Part shown: one piece after another, positions 1 to 5,601 of the stretch
How positions within the stretch are numbered: the first letter of the stretch is position 1
How the letters are laid out: the number at the start of each line of letters is the position of its first letter
Program-made: the position numbers and the translations under genes
The notes under the pieces: generated by a model
Database searches by the model: none
Seen by the model: the letters and a program-made list of their open reading frames with translations, nothing else
What the model was told of the DNA's origin: nothing
Assembly (NCBI GenBank): GCA_017521345.1
Contig: JAFXCU010000012.1
Coordinates: 1 to 8,507, forward strand
DNA from: Ruminiclostridium sp.
GTDB lineage: Bacteria; Bacillota_A; Clostridia; Oscillospirales; Oscillospiraceae
Length of the DNA stretch: 8,507 nt
Direction: 5' to 3'

Positions 1-51
1 CCTTTCTCTGGTTGTGCGGATCCTGTTTTCTGTATCGGCAGGCTGGCCATG

Positions 52-181
52 GCGCGCCACCGGCTGGCGCGCGGGATCGTTGGACAAAACCCTGCGCTGC
101 CGCGTGCCCAGCTGGTGGGCACGCACTTGCACATCTGAGACTATGGGCCGCAGGCCAGGCAATTCAAGTGGCATACTTGAA
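52..181. repeat. Cluster of perfect short inverted repeats in gene-free DNA
   Basis: No convincing gene is visible in 1-304. The stretch holds three perfect hairpins with 5-base loops. The first has an 8 bp stem (52-59 with 65-72, loop CCGGC). The second has a 9 bp stem (102-110 with 116-124, loop GCTGG). The third has a 7 bp stem (163-169 with 175-181, loop GGCAT). A smaller GGCC/GGCC stem lies at 146-156. The perfect pairing and uniform loop size suggest a structured RNA or palindromic intergenic repeats rather than coding DNA. I do not recognise a named RNA family. The pairings are seen directly; the function is unknown. Confidence 0.5.
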
Positions 182-206
182 AAGGCTGTACTAGCTTCAA
201 CCGGGT

Positions 207-259
207 CCAGGGCGGAGCCCTGGTGCTCTTTCTCCCGGCTTTCTCCAGAGAAAGCCGGG
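207..259. repeat. Two adjacent perfect hairpins, REP-like
   Basis: A 7 bp stem (207-213 with 217-223, loop GGA) is followed after 10 bases by an 11 bp stem (234-244 with 249-259, loop CCAG). Both are perfect. Neither is followed by a T-run on either strand, so they are not ordinary terminators. GC-rich palindromes of this kind are often dispersed intergenic repeats, but copy number cannot be judged from one window. Confidence 0.5.
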
Positions 260-295
260 CCCCGCCGGAGGCGCTGGACAACGTGGCAGGGCAAG

Positions 296-328
296 AAAAA
301 CGCAAGCCCCGGAGGATCCTCCGGGGCT
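296..328 (-). terminator. Intrinsic terminator after the amidase gene
   Basis: A perfect 24-base palindrome (305-328) lies 7 bases past the amidase stop codon. Realistically it is a 10 bp GC-rich stem with a GATC loop. Read leftward, it is followed by TGCG and then five T (300-296). The T-run begins four bases late, so the terminator is slightly imperfect, but its position and stem strength fit the end of the leftward aminopeptidase-amidase operon. Confidence 0.7.
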
Positions 329-335
329 ATTGCTG

Positions 336-1058
336 TCAGTATTTCTTTACGTCCTTCAAAAACTGCTCCCAGGCGTCGGGATGGTCCACGAAGTAGAGGG
401 GGCAGGGCTTGCCCGTTACGTCGTAGTGGCGGATGACATCCTTCCGGCTGATGCCGCAGTTGTCGCACAGCCAGGCGGTGAGCTTCACCAGGGAATCATA
501 GGTGGCCTGGTTGAATTTGCCCGTCTCATCCGGGTGGCAGACCTCGATGGAGATGGTGTCGTTGTTCCGGTCGTTGGTGGCGTAGGAGACCTCGTCCAGG
601 GGGATGCACTGAATGACCTCCCCCTCCAGGCCCACCACGAAGTGGGCGCTCACCTGGGTTTCCGGCTGGTCAAAGTAGTCGTGGTTGTTCTGGGCGGTGG
701 AGCCGGGGTTGGCCACATAGTGGACGGCGATGTCCTTCACCCCGTCCAGCTTGGTGCCCGGGCGGCCCCCGGCGTCCTCGCGGAGGATCTGCTTGTCCAC
801 CCACATGGGGACGTGGAGGCGGCCCAGCTTACCCACCTGGCCGAAGTTGGTCAGGTTCATGACGATGCCCAGCAGGACCACCAGCACCAGGCCTAGGATG
901 ATGGGTTGGTAGGGGATGGACTTTTTCTTCTTCCGGCGGCGCTGGGGAGGACGGCTGCCCGTCCGGGTGGTCTGTCCCTTGGCGGGGCTGGCCTTGGGGG
1001 CCTGGCGCTTCCCGGCAGGGCGGGGCTGCCTGGGGCGTTGTTGGGTCTCAGGGGGCAT
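336..1058 (-). CDS. Membrane-anchored N-acetylmuramoyl-L-alanine amidase (Amidase_2 family)
   Basis: The 240-residue protein is predicted to cleave the bond between N-acetylmuramic acid and the stem-peptide L-alanine of peptidoglycan, outside the cell membrane. Residues 1-47 are proline-rich and strongly basic (RRRKKKK at 41-46). One hydrophobic segment follows at about 50-69, so it is probably a type II membrane protein with the catalytic domain outside. The domain spans about 105-235. Likely zinc ligands of the T7-lysozyme type are H113 (in AVHY), H211 (in RHYDVTG) and C219 (in KPCP), with K217 beside the site. The start has AAGGAG just upstream and lies 18 bases after the aminopeptidase stop, so the two genes are probably co-transcribed. 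The role (cell-wall turnover, sporulation or germination) cannot be told from the sequence. Cwl-type amidases of Firmicutes are relatives. Confidence 0.88.
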   Translation of the reverse strand: MPPETQQRPRQPRPAGKRQAPKASPAKGQTTRTGSRPPQRRRKKKKSIPYQPIILGLVLVVLLGIVMNLTNFGQVGKLGRLHVPMWVDKQILREDAGGRPGTKLDGVKDIAVHYVANPGSTAQNNHDYFDQPETQVSAHFVVGLEGEVIQCIPLDEVSYATNDRNNDTISIEVCHPDETGKFNQATYDSLVKLTAWLCDNCGISRKDVIRHYDVTGKPCPLYFVDHPDAWEQFLKDVKKY

Positions 1059-1076
1059 GGGGATCTCTCCTTCTCT

Positions 1077-2858
1077 TTATTCCACCGGGCGGGTGGCTTC
1101 CTTCAGCCAGGCGGCCTCTTCTTCGGGCAGGTGGGGGGCAATGGCGGCATAGACCTGGGCGTGGTAGCTGTTGAGCAGGGCCTTTTCCGTGTCGGTCATG
1201 AAGCCGGGGGCGATGGCGTCCAGGTCGAAGGGGGTGAGGGTCAGGGTGACAAAGCCCAGGAAGTCCCCGTAGGGGTTCTCGTCCATCTTCCGGCAGACCA
1301 TCAGGTTCTCCAGGCGGATGCCGTACTCCCCGTCCAGGTAGAAGCCGGGCTCGTTGGAGGTGATCATGCCGGGGACCAGAGGGGCTTCGGGACCGTTGGG
1401 CCGCCAGCGGATGTTCTGGGGACCCTCGTGGACGCTAAGGAGGTAGCCCACCCCGTGGCCGGTGCCGTGGTTGTAGTCCAGGCCCATGTCCCACAGGGGC
1501 TGGCGGGCGAGGATGTCCAGGTTGGCGCCGGTGCAGCCGGACTTGAATCGAGCGGCCCCCAGGTGCAGGTTGCCCCGGAGGACGGCGGTGTAGGTGGCCT
1601 TCTGGCCGGGGGTCAGGGGACCCAGGGCGTAGGTTCGGGTCACGTCGGTGGTGCCGGTGAGGTAGTGGCCGCCGGTGTCGGCCAGGAGGAAGCCCTTGGC
1701 CTGGATGGCGGCATCGCTTTCGGGGGTGGCGGAGTAGTGGACGATGGCCCCGTGGGGGCCGTAGGCCAGGATGGGGTCAAAGCTGGGCTGGAGGTAGCCG
1801 GGCTGTTCCTTCCGGAGCTCCTCCAGCGTTTGGGCGGCGGAGATCTCGGTGATGGGGATCTGGCCTGCGTTCTTCTTCAGCCAGTACATGAACCGGGTCA
1901 GGGCGATGCCGTCGTACAGGTGGGCCTTTGCCATGTTGCCCACCTCCACATCATTCTTGGCGGCCTTCATGGCCACGGTGGGGTTGGGCTTGTCCACCAG
2001 CTTCGCCCCGGTGGGGATGCTGGTGAGGAGCTTGGTGTTGATGCTCCGGGTGCTCAGCAGAACGGTGCGGTCGGAGGTCAGGCTGTTGGCGTAGAGGTAG
2101 ACGGCGTCGTAGGGCCGCAGCTGGACCCCGTCGGCCTCCAGCTCTGCCAGGACCTCGGGGAAGAAGGCGGCTCCGTTGGCGAAGAGATAGCAGCTGTCCA
2201 TGGTCAGGGCCAGGTAGGACAGGACCACGGGGTTGCAGTCCACGTCCCCGCCCCGGATGTTCAGCAGCCAGGCGATGTCCTCCAGGGTGGTGAGCAGGTG
2301 GGTGTCTGCCCCCAGGCTGGCCATGGCGGCCCGGACCCGGCCCAGTTTGCTGGCCCGGGTCTCTCCGGCGTAGTCCAGGCCCAGGGACCAGACGGGCTGG
2401 GCAGACAGGGGAGGCCGGTCGGGCCAGATCTCATTCACCAGGTCCAGCTGGGGATTGATGGAGGCCCCCAGGTTCTTGGTGATCTGGTAGTACTTCCGGC
2501 CGGTGCGGGCGTCCACACAGCGGCCGTCAAAGCCCAGGACCTGGTCGTGCTGGAGGGAGCTCTTCAAAAACTCCTCCAGGGTGGGGACCCCGGGCTGGCC
2601 CATCTTCATCAGGCGGATGCCGGAATCCTTCAGCTGGTCCTCGGCCTGGAGGAAGTAGCGGCCGTCGGTCCACAGACCGGCCCACTGGGGGTAGACCAGC
2701 AGGACGCCGGCGGAGCCGGTGAAGCCGGAGACGTACTCCCGGCACTGGAAGTGGTCCCCCACGTACTCGCTGCCGTGGAAGTCGTCGGTGGGGATCAGGT
2801 AGGCGTCGATCTTGTGTTCGGCCATCACGTCCCGGAGGGCCTGGAGCTGTTTTCTCAT
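1077..2858 (-). CDS. Xaa-Pro aminopeptidase (aminopeptidase P, peptidase family M24)
   Basis: This cytoplasmic two-metal enzyme removes an N-terminal residue that precedes proline. At 593 residues it is the long, three-domain form resembling eukaryotic aminopeptidase P, not the roughly 440-residue E. coli PepP. Two creatinase-type N-terminal domains (about 1-130 and 165-300) precede the pita-bread catalytic domain (about 310-525) and a short C-terminal domain. All five metal ligands are visible: D394 and D405 (DTGG then TTDVTRT, the usual 11-residue spacing), H468 (GTGHGVG), E503 (NEPGFY) and E517 (RLENL). H374 and H478 match the conserved active-site histidines. There is no signal peptide. 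The start is supported by AAGGAG at 2866-2871, seven bases upstream. It is the first gene of a likely two-gene leftward operon with the amidase. The MITE-like element lies about 75 bases upstream. Confidence 0.93.
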   Translation of the reverse strand: MRKQLQALRDVMAEHKIDAYLIPTDDFHGSEYVGDHFQCREYVSGFTGSAGVLLVYPQWAGLWTDGRYFLQAEDQLKDSGIRLMKMGQPGVPTLEEFLKSSLQHDQVLGFDGRCVDARTGRKYYQITKNLGASINPQLDLVNEIWPDRPPLSAQPVWSLGLDYAGETRASKLGRVRAAMASLGADTHLLTTLEDIAWLLNIRGGDVDCNPVVLSYLALTMDSCYLFANGAAFFPEVLAELEADGVQLRPYDAVYLYANSLTSDRTVLLSTRSINTKLLTSIPTGAKLVDKPNPTVAMKAAKNDVEVGNMAKAHLYDGIALTRFMYWLKKNAGQIPITEISAAQTLEELRKEQPGYLQPSFDPILAYGPHGAIVHYSATPESDAAIQAKGFLLADTGGHYLTGTTDVTRTYALGPLTPGQKATYTAVLRGNLHLGAARFKSGCTGANLDILARQPLWDMGLDYNHGTGHGVGYLLSVHEGPQNIRWRPNGPEAPLVPGMITSNEPGFYLDGEYGIRLENLMVCRKMDENPYGDFLGFVTLTLTPFDLDAIAPGFMTDTEKALLNSYHAQVYAAIAPHLPEEEAAWLKEATRPVE

Positions 2859-2934
2859 GGGGATTCTCCTTTTTATGATAACAGATGGAAATGAAAGATA
2901 TATTCAGAAAATCTTATGTTTTTCTTAAGCGGAT

Positions 2935-3096
2935 AGGCTCCCTTGTGTAAAGGGAGCTGTCACCGAAGGTGACTGAGGGATTGTGCAGTAGTGCGTTTTG
3001 TTCCTGCAGAAAGGCCATGCGGATTCGCAGGTCCTTCCAGGACAATCCCTCCGTCTCGCCTTGCGGCGAGCCACCTCCCTTTGCACAAGGGAGGCT
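2935..3096. mobile_element. MITE-like element with long terminal inverted repeats
   Basis: The ends 2935-2956 and 3075-3096 pair over 22 positions, with 20 Watson-Crick pairs, one G-T pair and one mismatch. Inside are subterminal hairpins at 2959-2973 (stem GTCACC) and 3055-3070 (stem CTCGCC), then a perfect 10 bp inner stem (2975-2984 with 3042-3051). The central part (2985-3041) is not self-complementary over its length. Each terminal arm also folds alone: 2937-2957 and 3074-3094, both 8 bp stems. No transposase is present, so movement in trans by an IS is inferred. A clear target-site duplication is not visible. From memory, similar elements (CTCCCTTGTG...AAGGGAG ends) are frequent in gut Oscillospiraceae genomes; I could not verify this here. 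The right end touches the stop codon of the transporter gene. Confidence 0.75.
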
Positions 3097-3100
3097 TTTT
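3074..3100 (+). terminator. Terminator-like hairpin formed by the MITE right arm
   Basis: An 8 bp stem (3074-3081 with 3087-3094, 5-base loop) followed by CTTTTT has the form of a rightward intrinsic terminator. No rightward gene precedes it, so if active it would only stop transcription from the element or antisense transcripts. Read leftward there is no T-run, so it should not terminate transporter transcripts by the usual mechanism. Confidence 0.35.
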
Positions 3101-4052
3101 ATGCGATCAGCCCCAGTACCCGGCCCAGGAAGATCCAGAAGGTCAGGGTGAAGGCCGAGCACACGGTGGTCATCACGATGACGCTGGCGGTGAGGGTGCC
3201 CTCGTGGCCCAGGTTTTTGGCCATGATGTAGCAGGTGGGGGTGGAGGTGGAGCCCAGCATGATCAGCAGGGCCACCAGCTTGGAGTCGGTGAAGCCGCAC
3301 CATACCGCCAGGGGCAGGAAGAGGGCGGGCAGGACCATCAGCTTGATGAAGGAAGCCGCCGCCGAGAGCTTGATCTGCCCCAGGGCCTTTTTCCCCTGGA
3401 AGGCGGCCCCCAGGGACAGCAGGGCCAACGGGGTGGCGATACGGGCCAACAGGTCCATGGTGGAGGCCAGGATGGGCGGGAAGGAATCTACTCCCAGCAG
3501 GGAGGGGATGGTACCCAACAGGATGCCCAGGATGATGGGGTTGGTGAGGATGCCCTTGACGGCGTGCTTCAGCCGGTGGGCCAGGCTGCCCGAGGCCTTG
3601 GGACCCTCCAGGGTCAGGACCAGCACGGCGTAGATGTTGAAGAGGGGGACGGACCCGATGATCATCAGGGGGGCCATGCCGGTGTCCCCGTAGATCCCCA
3701 TGATGATGGCGCAGCCCAGGATGGCGGCGCTGGACCGGTAGGACACCTGGACGAACTCACCCACCAGGCTCTTGTCCCGGAGGAAGTGTCGGGTCAGGCC
3801 CCAGATGGCGAAAAAGACCACTGTGGTCACCCCGGCACAGAAGAGAACATAGGGCAGGTCGAAGGTCTCCCGCAGGTGGGTGGCGGCCATATCCCGGAAG
3901 AGCATCACAGGGAGGGCCACGGTGAAGACGAACTTGTCGCTGACCTTGCAGAAGTGTTCATCCAGCAGACCAAGCCGCCGGAACCCGTAGCCCAGGACCA
4001 TCAGCAGAAAAACAGGGGCTGTGGCCTGGATGCTGAAGAGAAAGCTGTCCAC
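3099..4052 (-). CDS. AEC-family membrane transporter
   Basis: This is an integral membrane protein of the auxin efflux carrier/malate permease family (Mem_trans), secondary carriers of small organic acids or amino-acid-like compounds. The substrate here is unknown. From the preferred start it has 317 residues, the normal family length, and is hydrophobic throughout, consistent with about ten transmembrane segments. An early one (ATAPVFLLMVLGYGFRRLG) is typical of the family N-terminus. I chose the GTG at 4052 because AAAGGGGG stands six bases upstream. The longer frame begins with a TTG at 4079, only about six bases after the predicted transcription start and without a ribosome binding site. 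It reads leftward and ends against the MITE-like element, with no ordinary terminator visible. It may be on a separate transcript from the downstream aminopeptidase, since 240 bases and the element separate them. Confidence 0.85.
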   Translation of the reverse strand: MDSFLFSIQATAPVFLLMVLGYGFRRLGLLDEHFCKVSDKFVFTVALPVMLFRDMAATHLRETFDLPYVLFCAGVTTVVFFAIWGLTRHFLRDKSLVGEFVQVSYRSSAAILGCAIIMGIYGDTGMAPLMIIGSVPLFNIYAVLVLTLEGPKASGSLAHRLKHAVKGILTNPIILGILLGTIPSLLGVDSFPPILASTMDLLARIATPLALLSLGAAFQGKKALGQIKLSAAASFIKLMVLPALFLPLAVWCGFTDSKLVALLIMLGSTSTPTCYIMAKNLGHEGTLTASVIVMTTVCSAFTLTFWIFLGRVLGLIA

Positions 4053-4058
4053 AGAAAG

Positions 4059-4066
4059 CCCCCTTT
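4059..4066 (-). promoter_or_regulatory. Ribosome binding site that sets the transporter start
   Basis: Read leftward, AAAGGGGG lies six bases before GTG 4052. It falls inside the longer open frame that begins at TTG 4079, so it supports the shorter protein. Confidence 0.65.
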
Positions 4067-4091
4067 CGCTGAAATACAATCATAATATATC

Positions 4092-4100
4092 AGTATACCA
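4092..4100 (-). promoter_or_regulatory. Extended -10 promoter for the transporter gene
   Basis: Read leftward, TG-G-TATACT is an extended -10 element (TG at 4100-4099, TATACT at 4097-4092). The -35 position (about 4120-4115) holds only TTCCCA, a weak match, as is common for extended -10 promoters. Transcription would begin near 4085, giving a leader of about 33 bases before the GTG start. It is back to back with the panE-type promoter. Confidence 0.5.
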
Positions 4101-4175
4101 CGTTTTGGGTCGGATGGGAAGAAGGGAGTGAACGGGGACAGAGGACACAATGTATAGACAGTTGAAAAATTAGGC

Positions 4176-4203
4176 TTGCAGTGTCAGAAAAATATGATAC
4201 AAT
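4176..4203 (+). promoter_or_regulatory. Promoter of the ketopantoate reductase gene
   Basis: TTGCAG (4176-4181) and TACAAT (4198-4203) are separated by 16 bases, giving a predicted start near 4210. The promoter lies inside the longest open frame, which opens with a TTG at 4176. This argues that the frame's first 23 codons are not translated. Confidence 0.55.
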
Positions 4204-4230
4204 ACTTTATTGTGCTGAAAATTTTCGGAC

Positions 4231-4236
4231 AGGAGG
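4231..4236 (+). promoter_or_regulatory. Ribosome binding site deciding the panE-type start
   Basis: AGGAGG stands eight bases before ATG 4245. The protein from there begins MIENVTIVGAGAMG, which puts the nucleotide-binding strand at the normal distance from the N-terminus. Confidence 0.85.
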
Positions 4237-4244
4237 ACACAGGT

Positions 4245-5165
4245 ATGATCGAAAACGTGACCATCGTAGGGGCCGGCGCCATGGGGACCATGGTGGGCGA
4301 CGCCTTTGTGAAGCTGCTGGGGCCTGAGAAGGTCCGTTTTCTGGCCGATGGGGACCGTCTGGCCCGGTATCAGGCTGAGGGGATCTATTATAATGATGCC
4401 CCCTGTGACTTCCGGTTCACCGACGGCAGCGAGGGGGAGATCGCCGACCTGCTGATCTTCGCCGTGAAGGACCCCGCGCTGGCCGACGCCATGAACCTGG
4501 CCCAGTCCTCAGTGGGACGGGACACCATCATCCTCTCCCTCCTCAATGGCACCACCAGCGAGGAGACCCTGGGTCTGCGCTTCGGCATGGACAAGGTCCT
4601 CTACACCGTCACCCGGGGCATGGACCCCGTCCGGGTGGACAACACCATCGTCCGCCGGGGTGAAGGAGGCAGCATCTTCGTGGGCATCCCCCAGGAGGAC
4701 TACTTCGACCAGGGAGAAAAGCTGGACACCGTGGTGGACTTTCTGGCCCAGGCTGGCCTTCCTGTGGTGAAGGAGCCCGACATCCTCCACATCATGTGGA
4801 GCAAGTTCATGCTCAACGTGGGGGTCAACCAGGTCTGTATGCTCTGTGAGCTGGACTATGCCGGGGTCCAGCAGCCCGGACCTGCCCGGGACATGATGAT
4901 CGCCGCCATGAACGAGGTGCGCAAGATCAGCGCCTGCCAGGGGGTCCTGCTCACCCAGAAGGACCTCCAGGAGAGCCTGGCGGTCATTGATTCCCTGGCT
5001 CCCGACTCCAAGCCCTCCATGCGCCAGGACGGCCTGGCCCATCGGAAGACCGAGGTTGACATGTTCGCCGGGGCTGTCATGGCCATGGCCGACCGTTTCG
5101 GCATGAAAGTCCCGGTAAACCAGGAAATCTATCAAAAAGTCAAGGAAATGGAGAAAACTTGGTAA
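4245..5165 (+). CDS. 2-dehydropantoate 2-reductase family protein (ketopantoate reductase)
   Basis: The family reduces 2-dehydropantoate to pantoate with NADPH in pantothenate and coenzyme A synthesis, in the cytoplasm. The 306-residue length is normal. The N-terminal Rossmann domain carries GAGAMG at 9-14 and the conserved lysine K75 (in FAVKDP). N101 (LLNG), K187 and N191 (WSKFMLN) and E270 (KTEVDMF) match substrate-binding and catalytic positions of E. coli PanE (N98, K176, N180, E256). The family includes paralogues with other 2-keto acid substrates, so the exact substrate is inferred. It has its own promoter and ends about 80 bases before the ilv promoter. I see no clear terminator after it. 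The neighbouring ilv operon makes the pathway to 2-ketoisovalerate, the precursor of ketopantoate, which supports a pantoate role. Confidence 0.85.
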   Translation: MIENVTIVGAGAMGTMVGDAFVKLLGPEKVRFLADGDRLARYQAEGIYYNDAPCDFRFTDGSEGEIADLLIFAVKDPALADAMNLAQSSVGRDTIILSLLNGTTSEETLGLRFGMDKVLYTVTRGMDPVRVDNTIVRRGEGGSIFVGIPQEDYFDQGEKLDTVVDFLAQAGLPVVKEPDILHIMWSKFMLNVGVNQVCMLCELDYAGVQQPGPARDMMIAAMNEVRKISACQGVLLTQKDLQESLAVIDSLAPDSKPSMRQDGLAHRKTEVDMFAGAVMAMADRFGMKVPVNQEIYQKVKEMEKTW

Positions 5166-5244
5166 GTCGAAACCGTCAACCTTGACAAAAAAGTCCGGCG
5201 GGATACCTGTCAGGACAACAAAACAGAAAAATGGAAAAAACCGA

Positions 5245-5273
5245 TTGACAGACCACTGGGAAAGTGCTATCTT
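5245..5273 (+). promoter_or_regulatory. Promoter of the ilv operon
   Basis: A perfect -35 TTGACA (5245-5250) and TATCTT (5268-5273) are separated by 17 bases. Transcription should start near 5280, leaving a leader of about 330 bases before ilvB. The 79 bases between the preceding gene and this promoter hold nothing else I can support. Confidence 0.7.
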
Positions 5274-5320
5274 TTAGGTCAAAGAATCCCCCCACAGTTA
5301 CAGTATGGAGTGTACGTGTT

Positions 5321-5404
5321 ATGATGAACCTGCATTTTGCTGAACTGAACATGGCGACTGTCAGCATTATTGGGGTACTACTGAGCGCAGTAGTACCGGA
5401 ATAA
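5321..5404 (+). CDS. Branched-chain amino acid leader peptide
   Basis: A 27-codon frame (two adjacent ATG codons at 5321 and 5324, stop TAA 5402-5404) ends with SIIGVLLSAVVPE. The run Ile-Ile-Gly-Val-Leu-Leu-Ser-Ala-Val-Val contains all three amino acids made by the operon. It uses ATT ATT, GTA CTA CTG and GTA GTA. By eye I find no in-frame GTA or CTA in ilvB, which prefers GTC, GTG and CTG, so these are rare, slowly read codons. A weak GGAG (5307-5310) stands 10 bases before the first ATG. The position, about 40 bases after the predicted transcription start and before a terminator, matches attenuator leader peptides. The peptide itself probably has no function; its translation is the sensor. 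Confidence 0.75.
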   Translation: MMNLHFAELNMATVSIIGVLLSAVVPE

Positions 5405-5408
5405 TGCT
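5363..5408 (+). promoter_or_regulatory. Leader hairpin embedding the Ile/Val/Leu codons
   Basis: Nine base pairs (5363-5371 with 5400-5408), a GG/GG internal mismatch, then ten perfect base pairs (5374-5383 with 5388-5397) close on the tetraloop AGCG. The two Ile codons and the Val-Leu-Leu codons lie in the left arm. The Val-Val codons and the stop codon lie in the right arm. It would correspond to the 1:2 (pause) hairpin of a classical attenuator, which a stalled ribosome would keep open. Confidence 0.8.
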
Positions 5409-5520
5409 AGATGTTATGCCCAGAACAGAGACGCAGAACGCAGAATCCTTATCACGAAGCCCCGCCTGTCAGGGGACCTTTCGAATCAGATTTGCAGCTT
5501 TCAAGCTCTTGTGGTTTTAA
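5404..5520 (+). CDS. Possible second leader frame, 38 residues, coupled to the first
   Basis: The A of the leader peptide stop TAA is the first base of an ATG (TAATG), allowing re-initiation by the same ribosome. The frame runs 38 codons and ends with TAA 5518-5520, at the last base of the terminator left arm and the start of its loop. It contains four Leu codons, all different (CTA, TTA, CTC, TTG). The last two lie in the terminator left arm, so a ribosome there would block terminator folding. It has no ribosome binding site of its own and no recognisable homology. It could be a chance open frame, since 38 codons is short. Confidence 0.3.
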   Translation: MLDVMPRTETQNAESLSRSPACQGTFRIRFAAFKLLWF

Positions 5521-5553
5521 CGTTTAGCACGGAAAAACCATCAGGGCTTTTTT
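5503..5553 (+). terminator. Attenuator terminator before ilvB
   Basis: The arms 5503-5518 and 5534-5549 pair over 16 positions with one mismatch and two G-U pairs. Within the 15-base loop CGT (5521-5523) pairs with ACG (5529-5531). A run of six T (5548-5553) overlaps the foot of the stem. This is a strong rightward intrinsic terminator 58 bases before the ilvB start codon. No full gene ends before it, so it must act on leader transcripts. Confidence 0.85.
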
Positions 5554-5594
5554 GTTTGCCCCAATCTTTTTTTCAAAAAAAGTTATACTACCAA

Positions 5595-5601
5595 AAGGAG
5601 G
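5595..5601 (+). promoter_or_regulatory. Ribosome binding site deciding the ilvB start
   Basis: AAGGAGG lies 10 bases before ATG 5612. The longer open frame begins at 5552 inside the terminator T-run and lacks such a site, so its first 20 codons should not be counted. Confidence 0.85.

Noticed and set aside
1..174. Open frame on the minus strand from 174 to the left edge (begins MPLELPGLRPIV)
   Set aside because: There is no ribosome binding site, the composition is rich in Arg and Gln as expected for noise in GC-rich DNA, and the frame crosses several perfect hairpins. It could only be judged with sequence to the left.
906..2894. Very long plus-strand frame opposite the aminopeptidase, and similar long frames opposite the transporter and ilvB
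   Set aside because: They are antisense shadows of genuine genes in GC-rich DNA. They are Gly, Val and His-rich, lack family motifs, and have no ribosome binding site.
5175..5187. Palindrome GTCAACCTTGAC followed by AAAAAA after the panE-type gene, overlapping a TTGACA
   Set aside because: It is not a rightward terminator, since A rather than T follows it. The TTGACA has no acceptable -10 at the right distance, whereas the promoter at 5245 is much better.
5431..5444. Tandem repeat ACGCAGA x2 in the leader
   Set aside because: There are two copies only, with no pairing partner that would give it a regulatory role.
5206..5473. The 9-base sequence CCTGTCAGG occurring at 5206-5214 and 5465-5473
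   Set aside because: It is too short and without symmetric placement relative to the promoter, so not supportable as an operator pair.
5566..5582. Inverted repeat of seven T and seven A just before the ilvB ribosome binding site
   Set aside because: Pairing is only A-T with a one-base centre, too weak for a terminator. It is more likely a low-complexity spacer.
5586..5591. TACTAC near the ilvB ribosome binding site, complementary to GTAGTA in the leader hairpin
   Set aside because: Only six bases pair with no extension on either side, so chance is the simpler explanation.
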